DNA of 64,000 bases from Blastomyces gilchristii SLH14081 (lineage: Eukaryota; Ascomycota; Eurotiomycetes; Onygenales; Ajellomycetaceae), in the NCBI RefSeq assembly GCF_000003855.2, contig NW_003101666.1, forward strand, positions 384,758-448,757, written 5' to 3'. Shown here one piece after another: positions 11,801-25,826 of this stretch. How positions within the stretch are numbered: position 1 is the stretch's first letter; each line of letters begins with the position of its first letter. Both the position numbers and the translations under genes were made by a program. The notes beneath the pieces were generated by a model that worked only from the letters and a program-made list of their open reading frames with translations, made no database searches and was not told the origin of the DNA.

Positions 11801-13744
11801 GTAGTCTACATATAATCTAAGATCTTCATTCTTCTTCTTCATGAATATCACAGAGGCTTCTACAGAGAACTGTGAAGATCAGATAAAGTCATTCTTCAGA
11901 TTCTTCTTCACATAGATCTGTAAGACCTCTGTCTCATAATAAGAGAGTTTATAGATTGATTCTCAGAAGGGTTTCTGCTCTTCTATTAAATCTATTATCA
12001 GATTCTTCTCATAATGAGAAGAAAGCTCAGCTGTCTTTACTGAGCTGAATATCTCTGTGAGATCTCAGTATTTCTCTGATATCTGAAGCTCAGTTTTCAT
12101 GATTATGAGACTCTCAGACACTTACAAAGTTATTATATAAATAAGCTTGTCTTCTCTAATCAACTCTACAGCATCAACTGATTCTATCTTTATAAGTAAG
12201 TCTATCAACACTGATCAGAAGTATAAATCTGACTCATAGATAGCTATGTGTGAATTATGTCTTTGAAGCTATACAAGTCTCAAATACATGTCATCTATGA
12301 TGTCTGTGATAATCACAGTTTCTACAAATCTTTTTCAGGTTTCAGAGAGATCTTGCAATTCAAAGATAACTCTTATAAATCTCTCAGCTCTCAGGTCTGA
12401 GTTCTCATGCTCTGCTTATTATAAGAGCAGATTTCCAGTTTTCATCTTTCAGCTTATTCACTCTGTGAGCTTTAGAAACATCACAGTGATCTGAGATTCT
12501 GAGTTCATCAATGCTTTTCATACTTACAGAACAGTAGTACTGCAGCACAGTCTCTCTCTGTAAGTAAGTATTTTTATCAGAGAAGTAACAGATTCAGGTA
12601 TCAGCTTCAAGACTCTTAAGAAGGCTGTTGCTGACTCTATTCATAACTCTTTAAATTTCTATTTTAATTTATCTGAACAGTTTGCATGAAGATGTTCTGA
12701 TTTAGAACAGATAAAGTAGAGTTTCTTTTTCTTAGTCTCTCTGTTATACACTCTGTTCATAGAAGCTTGTAAATCTCTCTCTCTCTGCTTAGTAGTCAGA
12801 TATAAATCTCTCTATACTCTGTCATCTTTTTCTGATAAATCTGTTCTCTGTTGTTCTGACTCTTACAGAGTTAGTTAGTAATTCACTCTTCACAGATCTG
12901 TGACTCTTACAGTGATTTATAAGCAGTGAATGAGAGTTATCAGTTTCTTCAGAATCAAGAACTTAGAGTCTTGCTTAATGAGCTTATTCTGCATATCTTT
13001 ATTCAGCTTCTTTATGAATATCATTATTCAGGTCTTGTTTCAGAGCTCTGTTTTCACAGATCTCAATTCATGCTATAATTCTATAAAGCACTGTAAGTAG
13101 TCTTCATCAGATTTCTCATCTCTTTTTCTAATATTAGTGATCACAGTTCAGGTATTCTCTGTTCAACTTACAGAGTTTCTCAACTTATTCTCTAGATAGG
13201 TCTTAAGAACAGATCAGCAGAATCTCTTATAATCATTCTCTAGATAATTCAGTCAGTTCTTGACTTCAGTGTAATAGAGGTCTGTTATTATGTAGATGAC
13301 AGCTTCTTCATCTTTCATATCACATAGTCAGGCTTGTAAGTCAATTTTAAATACAAACTTGCAAAAGCTTTTATAGATTGTGATTTAATAAGTGATCTTA
13401 AGTGATTGCAGCTTAAGAAAGTTTCTTTTCAGTTCACAGATATCTCTGAAGATTATGTCTAGAGACTCAGTTCAAGAGTGTTTATAGACAGTAAGTATTT
13501 CTTGTAGAAAAATAGCTTAATCTCACAGAAGATGCTTAAAAATGTTCTTCACTGAGATTGATTTATTCAGAGATTCAGAGAGTTTCTCTGTCACAGATGC
13601 AGAGAATGATGTTCTGTAAGTAATTGATAAGTTCTCTAGAACTTCTTTTATGAGAGTTATTCATGATTTGAGTGACTGCTTCTGAGTGTCTGTAGTAGAG
13701 TTTGCAGAGATTGAAGCATGTGAGTTTCTAGTTCTTTCAGTCAT
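8880..13744 (-). pseudogene. B1 gag-pol (gag, protease, RT, RNase H, integrase, chromodomain)
   Basis: Minus-strand polyprotein. Gag begins MTERTRNSHAS at 13744; the zinc knuckle is at about 12725-12680 (F-I-C-S-K-S-E-H...C, first Cys now Tyr). RT is about 12000-11300; 11306-11623 is still open and contains F-E-Y-L-V-M-S-F and Y-L-N-D, a mutated YLDD box. RNase H is about 11290-10500. Integrase is about 10200-9560 (zinc-finger R-Y-H-D motif, a T-D-N-Q-I-E-Y motif mutated from the usual T-D-G-Q-T-E). The chromodomain is at about 9083-8930. The C-terminal limit is approximate. Inactive: many stops and lost catalytic residues. Confidence 0.82.
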
Positions 13745-13776
13745 AACAGGTGATTACTGACTGACTGAGCTTGAAA

Positions 13777-14034
13777 TGTAAGAATAAGTGCTCACAGGTG
13801 ATTATTCAGGTGTTTACAGCTTGATATAATATGTACTGTTAACTACTAGAAGTATTCACAGTAGAAAGATAAAATATAGAGATTAAATGTATAATAGCAT
13901 TCAAGCTGAGTTGTGAATAGTATTCATGAACTTCAGTCTATATAGTTGTGTGTAGTCAAGGGCTGCTAGCCCTATTGATTATGTGAGAGATAGGAATAGA
14001 GGTAAAGAATTCACGAGAAGCGGGATTTCTTACA
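13777..14034 (-). repeat. B1 5' LTR
   Basis: 258 bp. The outer edge (…CACGAGAAGCGGGATTTCTTACA, right side) is intact; the inner edge is mutated. Confidence 0.92.
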
Positions 14035-15050
14035 CTTTATTCTCTCTGCTCTGACTTCTAATTCTGCAGATTCTGTACTCTTCTTCAATTTCTCTACATA
14101 TATATATATACATTTCTATATTAACATTTCAGTCAATCTTGTGATAAATGACATTAATGTTGTACACAGAGTGATAGAGAAATTGAAGACATGTGCAGTA
14201 TTATTATAAGAGTAACTTACAGCTCTCAAATCTCTTACAGATCTTGAGTTTTGAGATTTCCTTTATTTTTAATGTTTTTCAGATGGCATGGTGTTGAAAA
14301 TAGATTAAATATGTGATATATGAAAATGAATGAAGTATATATAATAACATTTATCTTTTACAGTTAACTCTTATAGTTGATAATTAATTTATTATCTTTT
14401 TTCTTTTCTTACACTTTTTCTTTATCTGCTAGTCACTACTCTTATACAATCTCTATATAATACAGTGTTCAGTGACTAGATTCAGCAGCTTTTATCTTTT
14501 ATAATTCTATCTCACACATTATACTGTCTCTCTTTACTCACTCAGATCACTACAGTAAACAGCTCATTGAAACTAATCTCACTCAATCTCTGAGTATTTT
14601 CAGAAGTTAAGATAGCTTAATCTCATGCATCTATGAATATTTCAGATAGTTCATTCTCTATGATCTCTGTAATTGAACTGATATAAATAGTTGAATTTAA
14701 CTCTGAATTTCTTTTTCTTCTATAATCTGACTCATATGTAAGTCTGCTGCTTTGAGATCATTCTTTACTGTATTACACTCACTGTCTGCAGTCTGTTATT
14801 ATATAATCAGCTACAGTCTTATTACTTATTAAAGTATAATATTTATCTGATTTCTTCATTTCTTCTCATTCTTTTCTTATAATCATGAAAAGATTGAAAT
14901 AAATGAGATTATCTGATTCATAAGCATCTATGATTTCTCTTACTTTATGAGACTTTTTAATTATAAGTTTCTTCTTTTTTAACACTGATAATAGTGCTGT
15001 AGATAATTATAATTCACTCAGATCTTGCATTTTTACTTCTATAAGTTATA
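14035..15050 (-). other. C 3' region, proximal part
   Basis: Continues C after B1 (TSD copy CTTTA 14035-14039). Reading leftwards from the integrase it holds a charged stretch without a recognisable fold (about 14990-14750) and then S/L-rich low-complexity sequence. No further gene seen. Confidence 0.5.
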
Positions 15051-18000
15051 AATTATTTATTAAGTTGTATAAGACTCATCTCTCTGATTCTTTCAATGCA
15101 TATATTTTCAGAGAATGTGATTTGAGTATTTTATATGACTCAAATCATCTAGATTGAAACTTCTCAGAACTCTCATTGTATACAAGAACTCATATTCTCA
15201 TCTTGAGACTTGATTTCTTAACTAGTAAGTCTCATATTCTTTTCAATTGAATTGCTCAATTCAGAAGTAACTCATTAGCTTTTGCACATGTATAACTAAT
15301 CTCTTTCAATCTTGATTTCACATCTGTGACTGTTGTATCTACAACTGCTGTTTTCTTTCTCATCTTTTCTGAAGCATTCTCTAAGATGCACAGATGCAAT
15401 CTATACAACAGGTAGAATGATGAATGCTTGAAGACTGCATGCTGCTGAATTTGTGTGACTAATAGTGTCTGACTGAGATATTCATCTCATAATCTTATAG
15501 ACTTACTCACTAGATATTTTATCAGCATATTGCTCAAGATTCTATTCAAGTGTTTCATCTTTCTATTTATTCATAGATAATATGATGTTATTCTACAATG
15601 TCTTGTCTGTAACTAGTCTATGAAATGTCTCATCACTTCTCTCATGAGGTTCACACTGTTATCAGTTAGAATCTCGCGCGGCATTTCATAGTTGATATAG
15701 ATCTTATTATATAGAAACTTCACTATCATCTTCTCTATCATCTCTAAAACTGCTTTTATAACTGGCCAGTCAGTAGTGTAATCTATAGCAGTGATTATTC
15801 ATTAATTTTCATTTGACATTTGCAGTAATATGTCTATGAGATTCATTCTTTATTATTTGAATAATTGTATTATACACTTCATCTGATATTATACTTTCTT
15901 GTGTTCTAACTCTTTCTTAGATTCTTTTGTGATCTGACAATTTAGACACTTGTAAGCATATGTCTGAATGTTCTCAGTCATGCTTAATCAGTATACTCTT
16001 GATTTAAGTATACTCATGAGTTCAGAGCTTTCTAAGTGACTGAATTTCTTGTACATGTAAGTTATTAAGTCATATCTAAATAAAGATTCTAGATAGAGAG
16101 CTTTCACATATTCTAGATCATGATAGAGCACAATGTCATTTTTTAATTTTCTCAGCTTGAAGTTTGAAAGTATCTCTTCTACTACTCTTATAAGACACTT
16201 ATTATCTGATATCTTGTCATTCTCTAAGTAAGAGATCATGATATTCACTTATTCTGATTTCTTACACTCTCTCAGTGTGTTTAACATGAACTTCTCTTAT
16301 ATCTGATTTATAGAACTCTCACTCATGAAATCAGATCTGTGATTAATTGTATCAGATATTACAGTATCTGATCTCTTTCAGTATTTGATATGAAGATTAT
16401 ACACTTAAAACTCTGAGATTCAACATGCTAAGCATTTGAAAGATTTTATTATTAATTATAGATAGATAAGACTTTCATGATTCATAATCATCATTGTTGT
16501 ATATCTGTTATCAATATATCTATTTCATAATATCAGCATGTGTTTGATTACTAGTAATTTCTTTTCATACACTGAGTAATTGAGCTTGATACTTGATAGT
16601 TTTCTATCATCATATATCACTGAGTGCAGCTTGCTGTTCTTACTCATCTGTAAAAGAGTGTCTCTGATAGCTCATTCAGATGTATCTATCTCAATGTAGA
16701 AAGGTTTATCACAATCTGATTAAATAAGCACTGAGAATATTATTATATATTCTCTCAGTGTGAGAAAAGTCTCTTCACACACAGTATTTCAGATGATTGA
16801 ATAAAACTTCTTCTTTTACAGATTTATATTCATTTCTCTTAAGAGATCTGAGAGTGATGCAGATATTTATATGAAATTCTTGATAAATTTGCAGTAATAT
16901 GAGATCAACTCAAGAAACTGTTATACATGATATACATTTCTCAGCTGTGATCAATTTGCTATAACATTCAATTTCTCTGAGATAAAGTGTATATAGCTAT
17001 CACTCACTACATATTCTATGAACTTCAACTCTTTCATTTCAAACACACACTTTGTTAATTTAATATAGAGCTTATACTCTGTCAGAGTTGTAAGCACTTT
17101 ATCAAGATGCTTCAGATATTCATTGTATAAGTTTGAAAAGACTAGAATATTATTGAGATATACAAGATATGAGATTTCATTCTATTTATAAAGAATCATA
17201 TTCATCATTATTTAGAAGATAATAGATGCATTTATTAGACTGAATAATATTATCAGAAATTCAAACTTTCTCTATTATGTATTAAATGCAGTTCACAGAA
17301 CTGATAGTTCACTTATACAGATCTGTCAGTATTCTGAGAGAAGATCAATCTTTAATAGATATTAAGTGTTTTCAACTGTATTCAACTGTTATTGAATCTG
17401 TGATAGTGAATATTCATTCTTAATTATAAGCTTGTTAAGTGTTTAATAATTAATACACATTCATCACTTCTCACCTGTCTTTTTCACAAATAGAACTGAA
17501 AGGCCTCATGTGCTTGATAAGAGTTGTATGAGATTATATTCTAGAAGGTCTGTGATCTGACACTTCTGTTCTTTGAGATGTATTTGTGACAGAGGGTATG
17601 CATTCTGATTGACTGATTTTGTATCTCTTATGTCAATCTTATATATAAATCCTCATTTCAGCAGCAGTTCTGATGAAAGATCTGTTTAAAAGATCTTCTC
17701 ATACTTCTTCAGAAGCTTCTTTATATGCTTGTTCTCTTATATATCTTTTATCTTGGTTTTCTTCACTTTCAGATCCTGTATAATATACAAAATGCTTTTG
17801 AATGAGGTCTTATAAATTATTCTCTTTGCTTATTAATATATAAGCAGATTTAATTCTTTTATATCAGAGACATGAAATGTTCTTCTCATATCAGTTAATA
17901 GAATCATATAAACTGTTTTCTTTCTATCAGTTAACTGTATATAACATGTACATCATTGAATCTGCAGATTGAATCTTTGAAACTAATTAAGTCTGAGAAT

Positions 18001-19841
18001 AAGATTATATTTCACATTCTGCAGCTCTCACACTCAAATATAGTAAGATTATTCTCTGAAGTGTAAGAGAACTCTTACTCTTACAGATAATATCAAATAT
18101 TAGTTATTAGATAATCTTATACATCAGAAATTCTTCACTCAGCAGATCTCTTTCAGTCTTCAGATTATATAATTATCAATATATTATATAGAAGCTTCTG
18201 TGTTCACTAACACTTTTGCAGTCATCTCTTAATTCTTATTCAAGTATCTCTTATACATTAACATTTTAGATCTCAAGATATTAAGATAAGTATCTGCTTC
18301 ATCATTCTTATCTATATCTCATTCAGAAGTCTGCTTCTTCTTTGCATTCACAGAATTCAGAGAATTATCTAATACAGACATCTCTTTCACTTTGAAGACT
18401 TTTCATAGAATATCAGTAAGTGTCTCTGAGCTCACTGATTCTACTAGTTTTTTAACTCTCTTACTTCTCTTGACTGTGTATACTGAATACAATCTTTTAC
18501 ATTATAATTTTAATATTCACAGTTGAAGCAAGCTTGATGCTTATAATATCAAGATTTTCACTTAGAGAATTTCTTTTTCAGAGAATTCAGTGCTTTAGCA
18601 ATGATATTCAGATCTAGATTTATTATGTCTGAGTGTGTAACTTGTATCATAGAAGTCTGATTACTTATTCTTCACTGAGACATACTTAATTACAGTATTT
18701 TCTGTTATAATTGACTCACTTGTTTCTGTATAATGAGAATATTATATACTTCTTTCATCATATCTGATTGCAAGATTAAGCATTTTCATTTCACTCTCAA
18801 CTCAGATGTAAGATCATGAATGAAGATCTGTAAATAGAAAGATGTTAAAAGCTCTTCATTTAATATGAGATAGTATAAGCTGAAGTGTGTGAAGTATGAT
18901 ATAAGATTACTCACTTATCTACACTTAGTGAAGTGTTTATAACACTTATCTCATATATTCACTTTCTCAAAGTTGTACAAGATTCATTTGAAAAACTCAT
19001 TTCATATTTATAAGAATAAATATTACTCTAAGTCTGTGAGATTCATCTTTTCATCAGTTATTTATAATGACTTTACTTTTCTATGTAGAAACACAGCAGA
19101 TCTTAAGACTTATTGAAATTTTATTAACTGTTTATCTGTGAGTTCATATTCAATTTAATAATATAATCACATCTGACTTAGTCAGCTGATTGCAGTATCA
19201 TTTTTTCAGTCACTTTTAAAGCTTGATAACTTCAGCAGATCTTCTGACTTGATATATTTTATACTCAAATTCTCATTCTGCACAGTGATCTCTGATGATG
19301 TGTACACTTTTAAAGAGATTGTGAATAATTATGATGAGATCTTCAGGTTTAGTGTAGTTATCTATCTATATAAACATTCAATCTCTTACTGCAGATCTAA
19401 GATCTGGTTTTCTCTATTCTTATTAATGATGATGATTGTATCAGTGAAGCTCTTTATAGTGAATGCTTGATCTGCAGTGAATGTCAATTGTTATTTGACT
19501 TCTGTCTCAGCCTGCTACTGTATATACAAGACCTCAATCTCATTTAGAATCCTTGTATATGTACAGAGCTTTGATTTCAGTTCAGCAGTTTCAGTCACTT
19601 TTCTTACTACTTTAAGTAAACTCTCTGAGAGGTTCTGCATATCTTTCAGTTCAGATAGCAGAGAAGAATGTTATTCATATTAACTAGAAAAGATATTCAT
19701 TTCAGTGATTTCTTATTGATTATACAATGTCTATTATTATATCACTGTATTGTTATCACTTTATTATTATATGATTTCTGTTATTATTATATGACTTCAG
19801 TGATGATCATCTCTTTCTTTTATTTCTTTGAGTGAAGAGCA
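15050..19841 (-). pseudogene. C gag-pol (zinc knuckle, RT, RNase H, integrase)
   Basis: Polyprotein of a gypsy element, minus strand. Gag with a zinc knuckle at about 18500-18545 (A-C-F-N-C then K-D-C, with the His position mutated to Tyr). RT about 17560-16980, with the YxDD box changed to Y-L-N-N at 17145-17168. RNase H about 16730-16540, starting from a F-F-I-E-I-D-T-S motif. Integrase zinc-binding region about 16130-15900 (ending C-L-N-C-Q) and catalytic core about 15800-15500 (D-Y-T-T-D-W-P, L-T-D-N-S). It ends with a W-F-G-P-F-K-type C-terminal domain at about 15180-15050. Many stops. The N-terminus lies right of L1. Confidence 0.8.
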
Positions 19842-19856
19842 GTCTTCTTTGAATCT

Positions 19857-20226
19857 TATTATTATTATTATTCTTCAATTATAGATGTATGCAGTCAGAG
19901 ACTATGACATCTACCTGAGAACTTTTAGTTCCCAGGGTTTTTCCTATATCTGTAAAGTTAACTATTATACATTCATCAATTTCAGATATGCAAAATCAGA
20001 AAATTCCAGCTCAGAATATAAAAACCATTTACAAATTGCAGTGTTTTAACATCTTCTGATACTTTGAAACCATTTGACAATATCATGACAAAGGAAAAGA
20101 GAACACAGTCTTAAAGATAGACACATTAAATAGATAGATAGAAAGGAATTGAAAGGAAAAGATAAAGTAAAGAAAGACTGTAACAAAACAAATTATTAAA
20201 AGATAGTATATAGCTGTTTTAACAGA
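19857..20226 (-). other. L1 3' UTR with stem-loop and tail
   Basis: (TTA)n at 19857-19872, conserved stem-loop at 19915-19935 (CTGAGAAC ... GTTCCCAG on the plus strand), then AT-rich sequence to the ORF2 stop. Less mutated than internal regions. Confidence 0.75.
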
Positions 20227-23200
20227 CTATATCTGGTTGATTTCCTCCTCTTCATATTCAGATAATTCTGAATTTAGTCATTTTCTTGTAGCTGCTTGAG
20301 TTTCTGATAGAAAGTCTATTAAGTATTTAATTCCTGTCTCAGTTGAGAATAAGAATCTCATATTTAATTGATTTAGATCATACTTCTCTTTCAATCTGAC
20401 TCTGAGACTATTGTATAATACACAGTGCATTACAATATACTCAGGGTTCTCATTTGTATTGCAGAATGAGCATTCTATTGAGTCAAATCTATCATCAAAT
20501 CTTTGTATATAAGATTTGAAATAGCCATATCCTAGTTTCAGCTGTATTATAGATGAGAATATTTTCTTTTTACATTTAATTGAACAAGATTTCCACTTGG
20601 GCTTTATTTCAAATCTTGAATAATGTATACTCTTCTTTTGTTTCTGCCAGCTTTCATTTCACTTGTCTAAACAAGATTCTTTTATTTTTCTCTTTATAAA
20701 AGACCAGGATATAATTTTTTGAATAGATCTGCTTAATTCTGCACTCTTTTTTGCAGCTGAATCAGTCAATTCATTGCTATGAATATTCATATGAGCAGGA
20801 ACTCAGTGCAGATGAATTATCAGCTTTGATATTCTTCTCTTTTGAATTTTCAAAACAGAGTTTAAGATCAGTTCAAGATTCATTTGATCATTATGAATCT
20901 GACTATTTCTAAGTCTTTTTAAAGCAGCTTGACTATCAGAGAATATTCATATCTCTTTCAAACAATTTCCTCTTTTATAAGATTTTATTTCAATGAGTTT
21001 GAAAGCTTTCACTATTATAAATAGTTCAGCATCAAAGACTTCAGATTCACAGTCTAGATTTCAGAAATCTGAGATAAAATTAATATTATCTTCAGTATAA
21101 GCAATGCCTGCATCTAATCTATTCAAATTCTCATTTTTTGAGTCATCTGAATAAATCAGAATAGAGTCTTTTATATTGATTGTAGAGATTCTCTTCAAAT
21201 ACTGTTCATATTCTTTCTCTTTTAATAGTTCACTTATTTATAAGTCTATAAGAGATTCAAGCTTTTCTCTTCAGAGAGATAACTTCTCATGATCAACTTT
21301 TTCAATATTTAGAGAAGAGAATTGATTTTTAATCAGAGAGTATAGTCTGTACAGTTGAGAAGGCATTTTCTTTGAAGAATTATTTTCATTTCAATCAAGA
21401 AATCTATTTCAATCCAGTTCATTTTCAGAGTTAATTGATGGAAATGAAGAAGAGACTCTTTCTCTGATTATATGATTTAAGCTCATCTTTACAACTCTCA
21501 GAGCATAGTTCATACAGGTCTTTTCAAATCTAATAGCAGAAGAAGGAATTGAAGCTTCAATTTTCATTGCTTTAATAGAAGATGATTTAAATGCTCTCAG
21601 AATTCTTCTCAAGGCTCTGTTTTACAGACTTTGAAAGAGTTCAGTGAAATTCTCTTGATTATTTCATCAAACTTAAACTTCATAATCAGCTACTGATGTA
21701 ATACAGGCTATATATAACTGTCTCATAGCCTGGAAGAATAGATCTCTCTCTGTATTTGATAGTCTGATTATATTGTTCAATAATCTTTCTGTCTTGACAG
21801 TTCTTTGTTGAATATGATATTTAAAATTCAACTTGAAGTTTAATCATACTTCTAATCATTTAACATTTACACTGAGTTTAATCTCTCTATTTAAAAGAGT
21901 TAGAGATAGTTCTTTCTCATTGAATCTAGAAAAGAAATGAATTAACTCAGTTTTATTCATATCAAATTAAATTTGATTGATATCTACTCTAACAAAGATT
22001 TTCTTTGCAGCTTCTTCAATCACTTTCAAATTCTCTTTGATAGTTTTTGAGCTGTAGACTAGATCAATATCATTCACATAACTCAGAGATTGCACTATTC
22101 TCATATTTCTATTTTTGAATAGATATGCAGTGTATATTACAAATAAAATAGATGAGATTGAAGATTCTTGTGATACTTCTATTTTTATCTCAGTCTTGTC
22201 TTATTTTATTCCATCAAAGAAGAGTTGTATAATTCTTTTAGATATAAAACAGTTAACTCATTTTATTAAAGAAAGTGACAGTTTTAATATCTTCAATGTC
22301 TGAATTAACTTTGACTTTGAAACATGATCAAATGCTTCTTTTATATTAATAAAAACTGCAGTTGAGATCAGACTCTCATGCTTTGCTATTTAAATATTAT
22401 GAATAACTGAGAGAACAGTATCAATTGCAGAATACTGTTTTCTATCTCTCATTTATTCACTGAATAAAAGAGAATCACTTATAGAGCTTATAAAAGATAG
22501 TTGAGTAGCTATTATCTTTTCTAAAACCTTTTCTAGACAGTGCAATAGAGATATTACTCTATATAACTTAGAAATTGAAGTTCTTCTATTAGGTTTTGTA
22601 AGAATCACTTCAGTGGCTTCTCTTCAGCATTCAGAATAATATCCATTTTTCAAGAGATTGAAAAAGAGCTCAAAATATTCATTCTTTAAGTAGGAGTATG
22701 TATTTTGAATAATCAAGTGATTAATTGAATCAGGCCCTGCAGCAGTCTTAACTGAACTTGAGAAGATAGCTGACTTTAGTTTATCTTGAGTAAGATCAGG
22801 CCATTCCCAGTCATTTTCATTAATATAGTTGAGATATGATATATTCTCTTCCTCTGAATCTGAATCTGATGAGTTTTGAAAGAGAGTTCTTATAAAAGCT
22901 TGACATTTTTTCTCAAAAGAGTTTGCTGTATATGAGTCATTCTGAAACTCATATTCTAAGATTGAAAGTTTTGCTACACTTCTTGTTTTAGTATAGTTAA
23001 AAGCTTTAAAAACTTCTTTTTCTTATGCTTCTTCAAGAAATTTATTTCAGCAGTCTGTTTGAGCTTTTTTAATATCTGAAAAATATTCATTTCTGACAGC
23101 TTTAAACTCTTTATCAGAAATTATATCATTCTTTCAATCTCTTCTAACAGTAGTCAATTGTTTTCTTTTAGATGTGATATTCTTATTTCATCAAGATTTT

Positions 23201-24183
23201 GAATACTCAGAAGACTTTCTCTTTGAAATATTATCTTTAACACTTACTAGAATAATAGATATAATGAGCTTCACTCTATTCTCAAGCATTTCATTTGAGA
23301 TATCTTGATCAGGGTTTCAATACAGCTCACTCTGTCTTTCAGATTTTAACAGTTTTATACTTTCTTTAACTGCCTTTCAGTCAGCTTTTTCAAAGTTAAA
23401 CTGATTAGAGAGAAGAGAATTTTCACTTATTTATTTCTCACTCAGTTCAATATCAAATTGAATAATCTCATAACCTGATTCTGATGTCTCATTTGAATCA
23501 ATAAATCAGTTTACAAGTTCTTTTTCTATTAGATTTTATAATATGAAGATTAGATCTATAATAGATTTCTGTTTTATATCTTTTCTAAAGAATATTTATT
23601 GATCAGACTTATTAACTAAATTCATTGAATGCTCAAAGATTCATTTAATCAGATTATCAGCTCTTACTGCTCTTTTACATTCTGAATTTCATCAGAGATA
23701 ATATGCATTGAAATCTCCTGCAATTATAGAGTTTCTTGATAAAGTTATGTTCAGAAATTCTCTATTAATTATTCAGGTGTTATTATTTTTCTTCAATGAC
23801 TTTTCATTATAGATATTTATGAGCTGTATAGTGTCAAACTCATTCTCTTTATCTATAATATCACTCACCAGAATATCAGAGTCAGATATGATATTAAATC
23901 TTAGATTAAATTAATATGTTGATCTCTTTCTTTCATAGATCACTACTCTCAACTTTATCTCAGACTTTTGAGATAAAAAGCAGTAGTAGCTTGAATGAGA
24001 AATAATATATTTTTACTCAGCATCAAAATTCAGCTTCTGAAGCAGTATAAAATCAACTTTTTATTCAAATGCAATTTGAAGACAAGAATAAATATAATTT
24101 GAGTTTCTATTCATATTATTTTGAATAAATGTGATTTTTAAAGAGTTTTTAAACTTTTTTTATTATTTTTGTTGTATATTCAT
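20227..24183 (-). pseudogene. L1 ORF2 (endonuclease, RT, RNase H)
   Basis: About 1,318 codons on the minus strand. APE-type endonuclease about 24160-23480, with G-D-F-N-A-Y at 23720-23703. RT about 22640-21900, with motif A F-I-N-I-K-E-A-F-D-H near 22340 (first Asp mutated to Asn) and the active-site box Y-V-N-D at about 22091-22058 (expected YVDD). RNase H about 21190-20740 (Y-S-D-D-S, D-A-E-L-F, W-V-P-A-H-M). C-terminal finger C-S-F-C...H...C at about 20480-20420. RNase H plus this finger places it among Tad/I-like LINEs. The start overlaps the ORF1 stop (ATGA, 24183-24180). Fewer stops than in L2 or L3 but inactive. Confidence 0.85.
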
Positions 24184-25826
24184 ACTAAAAGAGAGTAGAG
24201 TAGAATCTAATCACTATTATCAGATAGTAGATTATAACTGTTCTGAAAAGTAGAAATCTCAACTGCTTATATTATATCTAGTTTATTATCAGAGTCATTT
24301 CTCAATTCTCTAATCTTAACAGAAGTTTGAGAATTCAAATTCTGTTTATATTTAACTGAAGAATTGAAGTTTGAAGATCTAGATAGTTAAGAGTTTCTTC
24401 TTTTTAAGCTTACAGTTATAAGTTTACTGACTTGACTATTCTCTTCAGTTTTAGATTTACTTTGAGCTTCATCTTTTCTCCAGTTCTTTTGAGTTCTTGA
24501 AGTAAATATACATTCTTTTGAGCTAGATGCATGTTTTTCTTTGCAATTAGAGCATTTAAGCAGAGTGTGTTAACATATTTCATCTCTTTCTAAGCATATT
24601 TCACATTTATACTCACTAGTTTTATGATCTCTGATATAGAATACACATTTTGAGTCTCTGAAACAGAAGATTGTAAAGTATTCATATCTTTGATAGTTTA
24701 AACACTGTGTTTGAGCTTTGAGATTCATTCTTGAGTCTTTGTATTCATAAACTCTCATTTTCAAATCTGCTACTCTTACTTCAGAGATCTTTGACTGTTC
24801 AAGTGTCTTTATATATACTAGAACAGAGACATTTCTTCTGCTTTATCTGAACTTAATTGAATTTAGTCATACAGACTCTTTTCTCAGTTGAATGAAGTTG
24901 TATTCTTCTAATTCATTTTTGAGAAGTAGTATTTCTTCTTCACAGTCAAAAATTTCAACTGAAATATTATAAAGAATGAATTTGTCTCACTTTTCATCTC
25001 TCTTAGATAGAATTATTGTGTTTAACAAAGATTCTACTACTGATTTTCAGAGATTCTCATTCTGAATAAGAAATTCTGCACTGAATTCAGACATTGTAGT
25101 CAGAATGATGAAGTTTTTAAAGAAGAATAACTCAATTGAAGCTATAACTAATTTTTGAACTTCAATATTAGTTATTAACTGAGAAAAGAACTGCTGATTG
25201 ATTTCATTTTTAATTCTGAAAATGAGATTTGAGTTTAGCTTATTTCTCTGCAATATATCCTGATTTGAGACTTTGAGAATAAGTCTTCTATTTCTGAAGA
25301 TTTGAAGATTTTTCTCTTTTTACATTTTTTTCTTCACTCTTCTATCACTAGAAGTATGAGCAGTATTCTTCTCAGTTTTCTCAGAATTTTGAGCAGGTTT
25401 TGAGATAGCAGATTTAGAGATAGCAGGTTTAGAGACAGCAGATTCAGCTGCTTGAGTATATATTTTCTTCTGATTTAAAGAAGAAGAAGAAGAAGAAGTA
25501 GAAAAGAAAGAAGAGTAAACTGAAGAGTCAGTGATTATATTAGAAATTTTCAAAGTTTTTTGAACTGTGTTTGAAATTCCAAGTTTGAACTTGATCACTT
25601 TCTGTAGTTATCTAGTCTGAGTATGAAGAATTAACAGAACTTCTTCATTCATCTCACTCAGATACTGCTTTTCAAGAATTTTACTTGCTTTTTTAAGTTT
25701 CTGTATTTTAAGAACTTGTTGTTTCTCTATTTCTTCTTTCTTTCTTCTTTTCAGAATTTCAATCTCAGAAATAGTATTTGAGAAAGCATTCTTTTTCATA
25801 TCAACTGAGTATACTTTTGAACTCAT
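24180..25826 (-). pseudogene. L1 ORF1 (gag-like, zinc knuckles)
   Basis: About 548 codons from MSSKVYSVDMKK. N-terminal charged coiled-coil-like region (25830-25610), a serine-rich linker with K-P-A-I-S-K repeats (25520-25330), a central globular part, then a Cys/His-rich domain at about 24710-24530 with knuckles reading C-L-N-Y-Q-R-Y-E-Y (two Cys/His lost), K-C-x2-Y...H and K-C-S-N-C-K-E-K-H. Nucleocapsid-like RNA-binding protein in live LINEs. Broken by a few stops, each explicable by one transition. Confidence 0.8.

Larger units (their letters stand above)
6786..14034 (-). mobile_element. Element B1: Ty3/gypsy chromovirus, minus strand, inserted in C
   Basis: 7,249 bp with 258-bp LTRs (6786-7043; 13777-14034) beginning TGTAAGAATAAG and ending TTTCTTACA. 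TSD CTTTA at 6781-6785 and 14035-14039. The polypurine-tract complement TATCTTTCTCTCTC follows the left LTR. Gag starts only 33 bp from the 5' LTR. Uninterrupted, so it is the reference for family B. Confidence 0.93.
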
